From Gammaproteobacteria bacterium (GTDB taxonomy: Bacteria > Pseudomonadota > Gammaproteobacteria > JAKBBU01): 64,000 nt of DNA. The first letter of the stretch is position 1; every line of letters begins with the position of its first letter. The translations under genes and the position numbers were made by a program. Positions 55,205 to 63,866 of this stretch are shown here, one piece after another. The stretch is taken from contig JAJFKN010000030.1 in assembly GCA_021773195.1 (NCBI GenBank), forward strand, positions 45,953-109,952. Direction: 5' to 3'. The notes beneath the pieces were generated by a model. It saw nothing but the letters and a program-made list of their open reading frames with translations. It had not been told where the DNA came from and made no database searches.

Positions 55205-56248
55205 ATGTTCAACCGTCGATTGTTTAGTAGTAAAGTGCCTTTCACGGTTGCTTTTAAGTATGGCTTAGCACGTAGATTGGCGGAAGAAAGCCTTCGTGCA
55301 GTCAGTAGCATGTTTCTACCCAGCTCTTGGTGCCAACCGCTGGAGGTAATCATGCCCTATGGGTTTGAGTTTCTTTCCTTAAAGGCCCCAGAGAATAGGC
55401 CCTATTGGCCCCCTATGCCGCAACGTCATTACCCGGCCATTGGTTACCCTCGGTCTTTAGGGCGAGAAACGGCTGAATGCATCGCCCAATGCTTCCAAGG
55501 TGTTTATCTAAACAATCTTTATAAACATTACCCTTGGTTTCATGGCGTTTTGAAATATATTGCTATACATCGTAATGGGCGTTACCTACGGTTGACCCCT
55601 GAAGAGGTGGAAACACCAACTCATTTGGAACAGTGGCATGTCATGCATATTGAGCTGTTCCCTCTGAAAAAAGGACAGACTATGTTAGAACATTATGCTA
55701 ATTATTTGACATGCTTATTTGGCTCGTTTATGGAGGAAAATGATAATCTGCCAGAAATAAAGGAGTTTCACTTATCAAAGACGCGTCGTAATCGGCTATT
55801 TCAACTGTATTTAATGTGCGATGCACTCAGTGGCCAATTACTACAAGAGCAAGAAGTCCTCTGCCTAACTGAAAAACAACAAGTTCTTCATGAAAGCCTT
55901 TTCCAACAGCTGCGCATTCAAAATCCCAGCGAGTTGATTATTGAAGTGAAAACGCAGCCCATGGCGATGCTTCCCATTGAAGAAGAAATTGTGGAGCAAT
56001 TGATATGGCCACGTATGGCATATTTAGAAGCACAGCTAAAAAGAAGCTTGCCTAATCACTCGATGGTAACCTTAACTTCACCGCCTTATTATGATGGTGA
56101 AAGCCCACTGACCGTGACCCTGCCTGAACCAATCGTCGACCAAATCAAAGCACTGGCCTATCAAACCTATGGGGCATTTCCACAAGATGTTGAAAATCAC
56201 TCATCAAGCGGGCAAAATAGCAGCCAAAGTCGCTTAAGAGTTAAATAG
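55205..56248 (+). CDS. Operon gene 1: 347-residue protein of unknown function
   Basis: I do not recognise it. AAGGA lies upstream of the ATG. The N-terminal 30 residues are basic and mildly amphipathic. The middle is rich in aromatic residues and prolines (N-R-P-Y-W-P-P-M-P-Q-R-H-Y-P). The second half is helical with E-Q-E and L-L-Q-E-Q-E-V stretches. The C-terminus is serine- and glutamine-rich and probably disordered. No signal peptide is convincing. It is followed after 15 bases by the second gene of the operon. Confidence 0.75.
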   Translation: MFNRRLFSSKVPFTVAFKYGLARRLAEESLRAVSSMFLPSSWCQPLEVIMPYGFEFLSLKAPENRPYWPPMPQRHYPAIGYPRSLGRETAECIAQCFQGVYLNNLYKHYPWFHGVLKYIAIHRNGRYLRLTPEEVETPTHLEQWHVMHIELFPLKKGQTMLEHYANYLTCLFGSFMEENDNLPEIKEFHLSKTRRNRLFQLYLMCDALSGQLLQEQEVLCLTEKQQVLHESLFQQLRIQNPSELIIEVKTQPMAMLPIEEEIVEQLIWPRMAYLEAQLKRSLPNHSMVTLTSPPYYDGESPLTVTLPEPIVDQIKALAYQTYGAFPQDVENHSSSGQNSSQSRLRVK

Positions 56249-56263
56249 TAGTCTATCCATAAA

Positions 56264-57559
56264 ATGAAAAACGAACCATCCTTAAACCCCATAGAAATGC
56301 TAACGTGGGAAGAAGCGCGAAGCCGTGTACTTGAAGTCAATCCTGAACTAGGAAAAGTGCTGGATGCCGCTGACTTAACGGCAAAGGAATCCTTTGTTTT
56401 AGCTCACTACCCTTACGGCAAAGATTTCTATACCCCTGACAATTTTTTCTTACCCAGTCCCCACAATGGTTTAACGCCAATTGATGGCACTGAAACACCA
56501 AAAGTGTTGCAGCAAGCACTCAGCTACAGTTCTCTTCCACTTGGTATTATCTTGTCCAACAAAGTGGAGGTGTTCTTTCAGACCACTAATCGGGTTATCA
56601 CCGACAAGCTTTGGGATGCAGGCACCGTTTTTGGCGCTTGGGAAATTATGGACGATTTATTATCACAGGAAACAGCAAGGTACAGTTATCTGTCATCTGG
56701 GGCCAGGTCTTTATTCATGGCCTCGAAAATTTCTGACGGTATTGCCCATCGTCGTCTTACAAAGCACTTCCATCTTAAATTGCCACCACCGCAACGTTTA
56801 ATAGATCACCGTGATGTATTTTCTGAGATTGCCAATCAGAATCATGATGAGACACCTTGGCATTGCAGTGTTCTTTATTTACATAAAAACACCGTGAAGA
56901 AACTGTTCGAAAAACAAAAATCCATGGCGCAACTTTACTTCTACAAAGAGGCGTGGAGGCAGTCTTTTAACTGTCGTTATCAGTTTGAACATAATATAGC
57001 GTGGGAAAACCTATTGTCTCACATTGGACGCTCAAATATTTATTTGCAACCTCGTACCTGTGCCCACTTAAAACAGTTATTTATGATTAATGAAGGCATT
57101 TTCCCTGGCATGGTATTTTCTGATGAGAATGACAATACGATAGCTCCCATTCCATTGCTGAAGAAGGCATATAAAGATATTTATGTTTTAAATAAAGCTC
57201 CTGTCTTTATTCGCCCAGAACACATTACGCCGAATAAGCCGGTCTATTACTCTTTAAATTACCCTCAATATTTTGACGCACACTTGCCAACCAAAACTCA
57301 ACTTAGTCTAATGAAGGAATTGGAGACGATAGAAAGCACATTAAAACTTTTGCATGAACAACATCACGTGCCTTTCCAAGAACGGCTTTTCCACATGATC
57401 CCAGACTCTGATAGTATCCTCCCAGCTAAAGACTTGGTGAAAAACGACAAAATACTCTCATCAATTATAAAAAATGGAAACGAATTCCCAGAGAATAGCC
57501 CATTTTTTAAAGGGTGCATTCAAATCATTAAACAATCCAAGATTAAAGACCCGATATAA
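56264..57559 (+). CDS. Operon gene 2: 431-residue protein of unknown function
   Basis: I do not recognise it. No signal peptide or membrane helix is visible. The N-terminal 100 residues (M-L-T-W-E-E-A-R-S-R-V-L-E-V-N-P) include Y-P-Y-G-K-D-F-Y-T-P-D-N and look folded. The middle holds several H-x-H and W-x-C clusters (E-T-P-W-H-C-S-V-L-Y-L-H). The C-terminus is helical and lysine-rich. Its stop overlaps the start of the third gene by one base (TAATG), showing tight coupling. Confidence 0.75.
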   Translation: MKNEPSLNPIEMLTWEEARSRVLEVNPELGKVLDAADLTAKESFVLAHYPYGKDFYTPDNFFLPSPHNGLTPIDGTETPKVLQQALSYSSLPLGIILSNKVEVFFQTTNRVITDKLWDAGTVFGAWEIMDDLLSQETARYSYLSSGARSLFMASKISDGIAHRRLTKHFHLKLPPPQRLIDHRDVFSEIANQNHDETPWHCSVLYLHKNTVKKLFEKQKSMAQLYFYKEAWRQSFNCRYQFEHNIAWENLLSHIGRSNIYLQPRTCAHLKQLFMINEGIFPGMVFSDENDNTIAPIPLLKKAYKDIYVLNKAPVFIRPEHITPNKPVYYSLNYPQYFDAHLPTKTQLSLMKELETIESTLKLLHEQHHVPFQERLFHMIPDSDSILPAKDLVKNDKILSSIIKNGNEFPENSPFFKGCIQIIKQSKIKDPI

Positions 57560-58542
57560 TGAAACTTTACATCATCTCAGAGCTAAATCACGACACCGTA
57601 GCACAAGAAAGAGAAAATGCTATTGCTAAACTAAATGATACCCAGTGCGCGTCATATGTTATCGGAAAAGAAGGGCTGCATGATCTCCATGTCTCAGATG
57701 GCATCTATGGCTTAGAGGACGTTTTATATCAAATTCATACCTCTACAGTGATGGCTTATGTTTTTATGATTTCTGGGCGTAATGACTTGGCTATCGAAGA
57801 AGTCATTGAGCTCGAGAAAATTCATCAGCTCTATGCAACAAACCCAACATTATTTAATATATGTGCTGTGGATGGGTATGGCAATACTCAAGGTATGAAT
57901 CATTCAATAATGTCCGCTTTATCTGACATAACCGCCAATTTAAAAACATATATCCAAGATGGTTCTATTACAGAAAGACTTATGGATTTATTGAAGCTTC
58001 TCATTGAGATTATTTTGAATAATAGCAGAAATCCAGTCTACTTTGGATTAAATCTGGCAGTCACAAAAGAGCAATATGTTTCCCTTGACCTAGCTAGACT
58101 TGGGATTTATCCCCAACTCTCTGAGCGAGAACAAATCGCTATGGATAGTGAGATACATGTTAGTCTGAGAAATGTTGCTATCGCGCACCACATTCGCAGC
58201 CTAGTAATAAATGAATCCAGGGGGAGCCGTCGTAATGTAGTGGCTATACTAGGGGCGAACCATGTTGGCCTTTCAAACTTGGTAATGCCGATAATGAGGC
58301 TCTCTCATGATGTGCCCGACCTAGAAATTTGTTTCCAAGATGGTTACCAACCTATCCTGCGTGAGGTTGCTCAAGCAGAAGAAATATTGAATTTACGGAT
58401 TCAAAATGGGATTCAGTCGAGTACAATACAGCGGCTGCGAGATGAACTCCGAAGAGGTGAACGAAGGCAAGAAGCTCTTCATCAGGGTTCATTAGGGGGC
58501 CGCTCCTCCCAGGACAATAGTGGGTTTCTCAGGAAACGGTGA
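57559..58542 (+). CDS. Operon gene 3: 327-residue protein, weak TraB/TIKI-like features
   Basis: The N-terminus (L-Y-I-I-S-E-L-N-H-D-T) and a later block (R-N-V-A-I-A-H-H-I-R, then V-V-A-I-L-G-A-N-H-V-G) recall the E-x-x-H and G-A-x-H motifs of the TraB/ChaN/TIKI superfamily, some of which are metal-dependent proteases or heme-binding proteins. The match is by eye and weak. The last 50 residues are arginine-rich and probably disordered. It is translationally coupled to the gene before it, so the three products probably act together. Confidence 0.7.
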   Translation: MKLYIISELNHDTVAQERENAIAKLNDTQCASYVIGKEGLHDLHVSDGIYGLEDVLYQIHTSTVMAYVFMISGRNDLAIEEVIELEKIHQLYATNPTLFNICAVDGYGNTQGMNHSIMSALSDITANLKTYIQDGSITERLMDLLKLLIEIILNNSRNPVYFGLNLAVTKEQYVSLDLARLGIYPQLSEREQIAMDSEIHVSLRNVAIAHHIRSLVINESRGSRRNVVAILGANHVGLSNLVMPIMRLSHDVPDLEICFQDGYQPILREVAQAEEILNLRIQNGIQSSTIQRLRDELRRGERRQEALHQGSLGGRSSQDNSGFLRKR

Positions 58543-58614
58543 TTTGCCCAGCTCGGCAATTATTTGCTTTTCCGTACAATGTGTCACGGATATTGTATTA
58601 TCTAGATGACCAGC

Positions 58615-58671
58615 CTACCCCTAGCTTAATAACAGAAAGAGGGGGTTAAATAATACCCTTAAGCTGGGTAG
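58615..58671. repeat. Imperfect inverted repeat between the operon and hicA
   Basis: CTACCCCTAGCTTAA (58615-58629) pairs with TTAAGCTGGGTAG (58659-58671), two bases unmatched. It could end the three-gene operon transcript or be a protein-binding site. Confidence 0.5.
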
Positions 58672-58741
58672 CAGGGCTAAGTAAAGCTCACAAAAACCCC
58701 TAACTCATTGATTTATGATGCTCCCTTGCGAGGGCCATCAA

Positions 58742-58778
58742 TTGACACTTGCAAATGGTACTGTTTAATGGTACCATT
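58742..58778 (+). promoter_or_regulatory. hicAB promoter with overlapping operator palindrome
   Basis: An exact TTGACA (-35, 58742-58747) lies 16 bases from TTTAAT (-10, 58764-58769). The 12-bp palindrome AATGGTACCATT (58767-58778) overlaps the -10, and a half copy (AATGGTAC) lies in the spacer. HicB-type antitoxins repress at such sites. Confidence 0.65.
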
Positions 58779-58783
58779 GAGCT

Positions 58784-59038
58784 ATGAAAGGAAAACACCA
58801 AAAAATACTTAAGGATATCTATTCAACTCCTGTAAAATCAGGGATTGTATGGAGTGAAGTTGAGTCTATGCTAAAAGCATGTGGTGCGGAATTAACAGAA
58901 GGACGAGGTTCAAGGGTTAGGATTGCATTGAATGGAATACGAGCTGTATTTCATCGGCCACACCCTAAAAAAGAGACGGACAAAGGTGCTGTGGTGTCAT
59001 TGAAACGGTTTTTGCAGCAAGCAGGAGTAAAGCCATGA
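58784..59038 (+). CDS. hicA: HicA mRNA interferase toxin
   Basis: 84 residues with the dsRBD-like fold: I-V-W-S-E-V-E-S-M-L, then G-S-R-V-R-I and the catalytic-histidine region F-H-R-P-H-P. HicA cleaves mRNA without needing the ribosome. The stop overlaps the hicB start (ATGA). Confidence 0.92.
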   Translation: MKGKHQKILKDIYSTPVKSGIVWSEVESMLKACGAELTEGRGSRVRIALNGIRAVFHRPHPKKETDKGAVVSLKRFLQQAGVKP

Positions 59039-59379
59039 TGAATTATAAAGGTTATGTAGGTCATGTTGAATACGACGATGAAGCTGAATTGTTTCATGGT
59101 GAAGTGATTAATACCCGTGATGTAATCACTTTTCAAGGAGACACTGCAAAACAAATTAAGAAAGCATTTATTGATTCTGTTGAGGATTATTTAGAATTTT
59201 GCGCGTCACGTGGTGAAGAGCCTGAAAAACCGTACTCTGGCCGCTTTAACCTTCGGCTGACGCCTGACTTACACCGAAAGGCTAGTATTGCTGCTGCGAT
59301 AGAACATAAAAGCCTTAATACGTGGATTGTTGATAAAGTAGCTAATGCCGCTGAAAATACACTACATGACACGAAATAG
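59035..59379 (+). CDS. hicB: HicB antitoxin
   Basis: 114 residues. The N-terminal part is the RNase-H-like HicB domain (Y-K-G-Y-V-G-H-V-E-Y-D-D-E-A). The C-terminus is a ribbon-helix-helix DNA-binding part (L-R-L-T-P-D-L-H-R-K-A). It neutralises HicA and should repress the operon. Its last four codons and stop lie inside the left 28-bp repeat of the neighbouring mobile element. In the right repeat copy the same frame would read on D-T-K-A-L-G-S-D-K, so the element may have changed the end of this protein. Confidence 0.92.
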   Translation: MMNYKGYVGHVEYDDEAELFHGEVINTRDVITFQGDTAKQIKKAFIDSVEDYLEFCASRGEEPEKPYSGRFNLRLTPDLHRKASIAAAIEHKSLNTWIVDKVANAAENTLHDTK

Positions 59380-59393
59380 CTTGGTTCCGATAA
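59366..59393. repeat. Left boundary repeat of the Tn554-like element (candidate attL)
   Basis: The 28-mer matches the right copy at 63839-63866 in 25 positions; only bases 12-14 differ. Its first half covers the hicB stop codon. Confidence 0.8.
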
Positions 59394-59472
59394 TATATAT
59401 TAAACGTACCTAGAGAAGGGTGTCATGAATGTCATGAACGTAACAATTCTATCTTATTTTGTAGTAAATTTC

Positions 59473-59506
59473 TATCAAAAAATAAACTCAATATTATTTT
59501 TTGATA
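59473..59506 (-). terminator. Possible AT-rich terminator at the 3' end of the element's operon
   Basis: A perfect 13-bp inverted repeat (TATCAAAAAATAA and its complement, 8-base loop) covers the last codons of the DUF3800 gene. It has T-runs within the stem but low GC. Confidence 0.35.
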
Positions 59507-60575
59507 AATAGCTCAAGTCATTGATATCCGCCAAGGCTTGGTCAGGAATCATGTGGATATAACCATTCCTTCCAATAATGTGCTCTAATCTCTGGAAGTT
59601 CTTTAAATTAGTTCCCGTAGCTTTCTTGAGTGAGGAAGTTGACTGAATTTCTGGAACAAAATCTTTTACAAGTCCAGCTATCACATCAGCAATTTGAAGG
59701 CCATAACAATCATGGGAGTTACAAAAAGAAAAGCTCGTTATTGGTAATACATCTGGAATGAGCCAATAAGAACAGTCTGTCTCTGATTTGATCGGTTCTG
59801 GTGATTTCTCTGGAGCTCCAGCAATGCTCTCTAAAATATGCACTCTTTTGGATAACACCCAAGAATCATCATGAATAATATCAAAGCTTTTTCCATTGAA
59901 TAAATGTGACCAGCGAGAACAAAGATCTTTTACAGAAGGAAGCGTTGTATCAATCCAAGATGGTTCGTCATATTTTCTTTCTCCTTCAAAAGTATTTTTA
60001 AAAATATCGAAATCATTTTCCTCATGCCATTTAAGAATAGCATCAATTTCATTGCTTCTATTTTTTAATCTTTCTAACGTTGATAACAGCTGAGAATAAG
60101 CCCCTTTGTCTTTTTGAAGAATCAGTTCGTTATAATTTGAAATCAAATCCTCTAAAAAATTTTGCCCTCCTAGTGCAAGAAAGTTAAACCATAGAAAGTG
60201 ATGCCTACTGTAGATGAACTGAGGGTCTCCAGTATTAAAATTCGGGTCAAACTTCTCTAGAGCTGCATCATGGAAGAGAGTAAGAAAAGAATTAAATAAA
60301 AATAGTGGCTTATACAAAATATAGGTTATTATTTCTCCTGATCTTGATTTCTTCAGATTTTCTAACATGTAAAGACAGGTGGATATGCGCTTTTCCCTTC
60401 CTAGATTTGAGTACTTGATCTCATTAGACTGGTTGTTTTTAAAGGTGCTCAAAATTGATTGCTTGCAACTTTCTTCTGCAAAAGAATGCGAAGCAAATAC
60501 TATCCATGGCTGAGACTTATCTTTGTACCCAGGCTCAGTGTTCCCAGATTCATCAATAAATATTAAATTATTCAT
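59475..60575 (-). CDS. DUF3800-family protein (cargo)
   Basis: 366 residues. It begins L-I-F-I-D-E-S-G-N and ends near G-L-Q-I-A-D-V-I-A-G-L-V, the two acidic motifs that define DUF3800, a family with an RNase-H-like fold found mostly on mobile elements. The spacing of the acids suggests a nuclease; activity is unproven. It lies 22 bases after the cysteine-repeat gene and is last in the element's operon, so it is probable cargo, perhaps a defence gene. Confidence 0.8.
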   Translation of the reverse strand: MNNLIFIDESGNTEPGYKDKSQPWIVFASHSFAEESCKQSILSTFKNNQSNEIKYSNLGREKRISTCLYMLENLKKSRSGEIITYILYKPLFLFNSFLTLFHDAALEKFDPNFNTGDPQFIYSRHHFLWFNFLALGGQNFLEDLISNYNELILQKDKGAYSQLLSTLERLKNRSNEIDAILKWHEENDFDIFKNTFEGERKYDEPSWIDTTLPSVKDLCSRWSHLFNGKSFDIIHDDSWVLSKRVHILESIAGAPEKSPEPIKSETDCSYWLIPDVLPITSFSFCNSHDCYGLQIADVIAGLVKDFVPEIQSTSSLKKATGTNLKNFQRLEHIIGRNGYIHMIPDQALADINDLSYLSKNNIEFIF

Positions 60576-60597
60576 TATATTTTAACACCTAAAAATC

Positions 60598-60903
60598 TTA
60601 ATCAGAAAAACACGTTCCATAAATATTACCTGAGCCTTTCAGGCATTTTGAGCTGGGACCACAGTCTGTGTCGAAGGAGCATGTGTCACCATGAGTTTTA
60701 TTTATATCGGGAAAGAATTCAGCAGGCCGGTCATCGTGTTTATTTCCCGGATACAAGCCGTCAACACAAACCCCATATAAAGACCCTGAGGCTTTATGGC
60801 ATTTACTACCCACATTGCAATCTGTGTCAAATGAACAGGCCAAGGCGTTGCTACACAATGATAGTAGTGCTATGGCAAGAATAGAGGTAACAAAAGCCTT
60901 CAT
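60598..60903 (-). CDS. Secreted protein with two cysteine repeats (cargo)
   Basis: 101 residues. A Sec signal peptide ends near A-L-A. Two copies of a four-cysteine unit follow: C-S-F-D-T-D-C-N-V-G-S-K-C then G-V-C, and C-S-F-D-T-D-C-G-P-S-S-K-C then G-T-C. Each repeat could form two disulfides outside the cytoplasm. GGAG precedes the ATG. It lies 28 bases after tnpC and should be co-transcribed. Function unknown; it could act at the cell surface or be a toxin-like or immunity protein. Confidence 0.8.
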   Translation of the reverse strand: MKAFVTSILAIALLSLCSNALACSFDTDCNVGSKCHKASGSLYGVCVDGLYPGNKHDDRPAEFFPDINKTHGDTCSFDTDCGPSSKCLKGSGNIYGTCFSD

Positions 60904-60931
60904 TTTATTTCTCCACTACAGTTTTCGATTG

Positions 60932-61312
60932 CTAAATCTTATTGTAAAGCTCCCCATAAGCAACCTCCACTTGTTTCTTCAGTCTAGCGATTTTAGATGT
61001 CATTAACTCAACTTGGCGCTTTAACGTTTCAATTTCCTTGTCTTTCATATCGAGTAGCTTTTGTTGTTTAACTGATTTGTTGAGTATAGTCTCTTTACCT
61101 CTAAATTTCTTGATGAATTCGCTAATTTCATTTTCAGAGTAAAGCCAATTCCTTGAAACTTTAGCAGTTTCAGAGACAGATTTAAATGTAATTGGCATGT
61201 TATTTATTTCCATTTCACCAAGGGTTAATTTAACCCTGTTAATCGTTTCTTCACGCTTCTGAACTGCTGACTGATTTAAAGCAGAGATCTGTTCTTTAGT
61301 ATGCTTACTCAT
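60932..61312 (-). CDS. tnpC: TnpC/DUF6262-like transposition regulator
   Basis: 126 residues, the length of Tn554 TnpC. The N-terminal helices carry I-T-F-K-S-V-S-E-T-A-K-V-S-R-N-W-L-Y, a helix-turn-helix-like motif. The C-terminus is a long coiled coil (K-E-I-E-T-L-K-R-Q-V-E-L). In Tn554 TnpC affects the orientation or frequency of transposition. It overlaps the end of tnpB by eight bases. Confidence 0.8.
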   Translation of the reverse strand: MSKHTKEQISALNQSAVQKREETINRVKLTLGEMEINNMPITFKSVSETAKVSRNWLYSENEISEFIKKFRGKETILNKSVKQQKLLDMKDKEIETLKRQVELMTSKIARLKKQVEVAYGELYNKI

Positions 61313-62696
61313 TAGTTTGTACCTCCAGGCCTTGGATGATTGATTTTAAGTTCTTCGCCAGTTCTGAGTTCGTTTCAACAACTCGTGACCAGCCATTGTT
61401 TTCAGCGTTTTCTATAATTTTCTCTGTTTCTTTTAATTGGGACTTATGCTGAGGTAAGAACTCTTTGGTGGTGCAAAAATGAGAGCAAGTTAAGCAAGCA
61501 TTAGCATGAGGGCAAGATTTTCTCTCTAAGGGCAGGGCGCATAGCCCATTGGGCAAAGCTTGTGATTTGATGTTGTTTTTCAGCCATTTTGCGTCGAGCA
61601 AATCATTATTTTTAACGTTTCCATAAATATCAACGACATCATTTTGAAACTTCTTAAATGCTTTCTTTAAGGTTTCATCATGAATATGTGCATAACGTGC
61701 AGTCATCTCTGGGCTTTCATGCCCAAGATATTTTTGGACTACTACTTGTGGTACATCATTATTAATCATACTTGTTCCTACCGTATGCCTAAATTGATGA
61801 GCATGGAATTTCCAAATGCTACAATTGGCATCTTTAATACCATGCGCCTTTGCAAGCTTATTAAGCTGTTCGTTTATATTTCTAGCTGATATGTGCTTCG
61901 ATTTAGAATCACTACGCTTTGATGGAAATAGGTATTTTTTTGAATCGCCAATTTCTTCAACCTCTTTTTGTTGCTGCCTTATCAATTCAGCACAATCGTT
62001 AGAAATAGGTAATAATCTTTGCTTTGCCAACTTTTTTTCAAACACATTTAAGTAATAATCTCCTTCTGGGTCTTTTTCTAAGCAATCAAAGAGTAGGGTA
62101 CATACCTCGCTAATACGTCGTCCTGTTTCAAGCAGTATACTGATGAATCTCTGTTGGTTAGGTTTTAAATGGTGCAAGTTCTCTTTTAATTGAATCACAA
62201 CTTCATCAGGAATATATCGAGGAATACTAGCGATTTTTTTAGGAAGATCACTTTTAAAAATTAATGGCTTAGTTGGCCAAGGTAGCCAGTCTTCCTGAAG
62301 GATAATCTGGTGCAACGTTCGAAGATGAACGAGAGTCAGAATTCTGGTAACATCGCTAAATTTCCGTTTAACCAGATAAGAACAAAAACCAAGAATCAGC
62401 TCCCTATTAATATTAGACGGCAACACAGTCTTATTAAGCGTATCCAAATAATCACTTAACCTAGCAATGGCAGCAATATAGCTCCTGCATGAGGCAAAGC
62501 TTTTCGTTGTTGATTGGAATTTAACAAATCGTTTTGTTGTTTGTTTTAACCAAGATTGTTTGATATTTGAAAAATCAAGATAATATGAGCTATGTGTTGT
62601 GTCTGGTTGAACACCTAGTGATGTAACATCCCAACGATCCTTTTCAAACAAACTGTCAGCGACTGGTTTTGATTTTAATTTTATATTAGTTTTCAT
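61305..62696 (-). CDS. tnpB: TnpB-type tyrosine recombinase
   Basis: 463 residues. Catalytic residues are visible in E-T-G-R-R-I-S-E-V, H-Q-F-R-H-T-V-G, L-G-H-E-S-P-E-M and R-Y-A-H-I-H (tyrosine). The C-terminal extension has a cysteine/histidine cluster (C-P-H-A-N-A-C-L-T-C-S-H-F-C) like other TnpB-type recombinases. It lies one base after tnpA, so the two should form a joint complex. It is intact. Confidence 0.9.
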   Translation of the reverse strand: MKTNIKLKSKPVADSLFEKDRWDVTSLGVQPDTTHSSYYLDFSNIKQSWLKQTTKRFVKFQSTTKSFASCRSYIAAIARLSDYLDTLNKTVLPSNINRELILGFCSYLVKRKFSDVTRILTLVHLRTLHQIILQEDWLPWPTKPLIFKSDLPKKIASIPRYIPDEVVIQLKENLHHLKPNQQRFISILLETGRRISEVCTLLFDCLEKDPEGDYYLNVFEKKLAKQRLLPISNDCAELIRQQQKEVEEIGDSKKYLFPSKRSDSKSKHISARNINEQLNKLAKAHGIKDANCSIWKFHAHQFRHTVGTSMINNDVPQVVVQKYLGHESPEMTARYAHIHDETLKKAFKKFQNDVVDIYGNVKNNDLLDAKWLKNNIKSQALPNGLCALPLERKSCPHANACLTCSHFCTTKEFLPQHKSQLKETEKIIENAENNGWSRVVETNSELAKNLKSIIQGLEVQTNE

Positions 62697-62697
62697 A

Positions 62698-63795
62698 TTA
62701 TTTGTCCTCCTTTTTCTTCCAATAGCTTTTGAGAGCTTTTTTCATTGTATCGTCATCGATATGTGAATAGGTGTTTATTGTTGTTTGAATAGAGGAGTGG
62801 CCAAGCCTTTTCTGAACCAATGAAGAGTCCACGCCAGTCTTAATTAACTCGGTTGCGTGACTATGCCTAAACATATGTGCAGTGACTTTGTAACCAAGTC
62901 TTTTTGTTATATTGATAAACAGTTTCCTTACTGATGAATATCGCATTGGCTCTTGATCATGCAACCTGACAAATACGAAATATGAATCCTTTTGGCATGA
63001 CAATAATGCTGTGTAATCCAGATATTTTTGGATTAACTCTTGAGTTACTTGAAGAACGTTAGAATTTTGAGATTTGCTTTTAGTTTCTCTGTCAAGATCG
63101 AGCCTTGGTGTAACATGGATCTGATTATCCCATGTAATGATGTCAGCATGTTTTAAGTTTAGAACTTCACCAATACGCATGCCTGTCTCATATAATAAGG
63201 ATATTAAAAATCGATCACGAGCATTATTACAAACGTTTAAGATCTCATTGAATTGTTCCTTTGATATTGTTTTTGGAAGCATTTTATTCTGTCTTAATGA
63301 AATAATTCTTCGTTGATTTGGCTTATTTCGATAAACGTGATGCAAGAGAGATTTATATCGACTGCCAGGCAAATTAACGGTTTCTGTTAATGTTACGCCC
63401 GTATTGCCTAAATGATTATGAAATGTATAGAAGCTTGCTAAACATCCTAACAGCGAATTGATTGAGCTAGCTTGCCGTTGGGATCGTTGTTCGAGGTTGA
63501 TAACATTGCTAGAAGTGAAAGATTTGTTGCTCCTGAGCCAACCAACAAAGCTGGAAAGACTCTCAAGAGTAATGGTAGCCCAGGCTAAATCATTTTCGTG
63601 TAAATATTCCCAATAAAGCTTCAAATGATGAGCATAGGAACGCACTGTGTGAATAGACTTGCCAGTGTTATCGAGATACCTAATAAATTTCAAAATAGGC
63701 TTAATGGGGCTGTAATCGTTGTCTAAGACGATGTAGGAATGGCGATCAAAATCTAAAGATACTTTTTGAACAATCATGTGGAGCCTCCGAGTCAT
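62698..63795 (-). CDS. tnpA: TnpA-type tyrosine recombinase
   Basis: 365 residues, close to Tn554 TnpA (361). It has an N-terminal SAM-like domain, then T-G-M-R-I-G-E-V, H-M-F-R-H-S-H-A, L-G-H-S-S-I-Q-T-T and T-Y-S-H-I for the catalytic tyrosine. It is the first gene of the element's operon and starts about 45 bases from the right boundary repeat. It should cut and rejoin the ends together with TnpB. Confidence 0.92.
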   Translation of the reverse strand: MTRRLHMIVQKVSLDFDRHSYIVLDNDYSPIKPILKFIRYLDNTGKSIHTVRSYAHHLKLYWEYLHENDLAWATITLESLSSFVGWLRSNKSFTSSNVINLEQRSQRQASSINSLLGCLASFYTFHNHLGNTGVTLTETVNLPGSRYKSLLHHVYRNKPNQRRIISLRQNKMLPKTISKEQFNEILNVCNNARDRFLISLLYETGMRIGEVLNLKHADIITWDNQIHVTPRLDLDRETKSKSQNSNVLQVTQELIQKYLDYTALLSCQKDSYFVFVRLHDQEPMRYSSVRKLFINITKRLGYKVTAHMFRHSHATELIKTGVDSSLVQKRLGHSSIQTTINTYSHIDDDTMKKALKSYWKKKEDK

Positions 63796-63838
63796 TAATG
63801 GTCATAAAACGCGCTATAGTAACGCGTTGATGACATTG

Positions 63839-63866
63839 ATGACACGAAAGCCCTTGGTTCCGATAA
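63839..63866. repeat. Right boundary repeat of the Tn554-like element (candidate attR)
   Basis: The second copy of the 28-bp repeat, followed at once by the partner arm of the TTCCGATAA-N6-TTATCGGAA palindrome. Confidence 0.8.

Larger units (their letters stand above)
59366..63866 (-). mobile_element. Tn554-like element with tripartite tyrosine-recombinase module
   Basis: The element spans about 4.5 kb between two direct 28-bp repeats (25/28 identical). It holds five genes in one direction: tnpA, tnpB, tnpC, a cysteine-repeat secreted protein and a DUF3800 protein. Subterminal inverted copies of TGATGACATTGATGACA-like sequence lie near both ends (left about 59418-59438, right 63829-63845), probably recombinase arm sites. 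The right junction also has a perfect TTCCGATAA-N6-TTATCGGAA repeat. Family placement rests on the three-gene module; exact ends are inferred. Confidence 0.78.
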
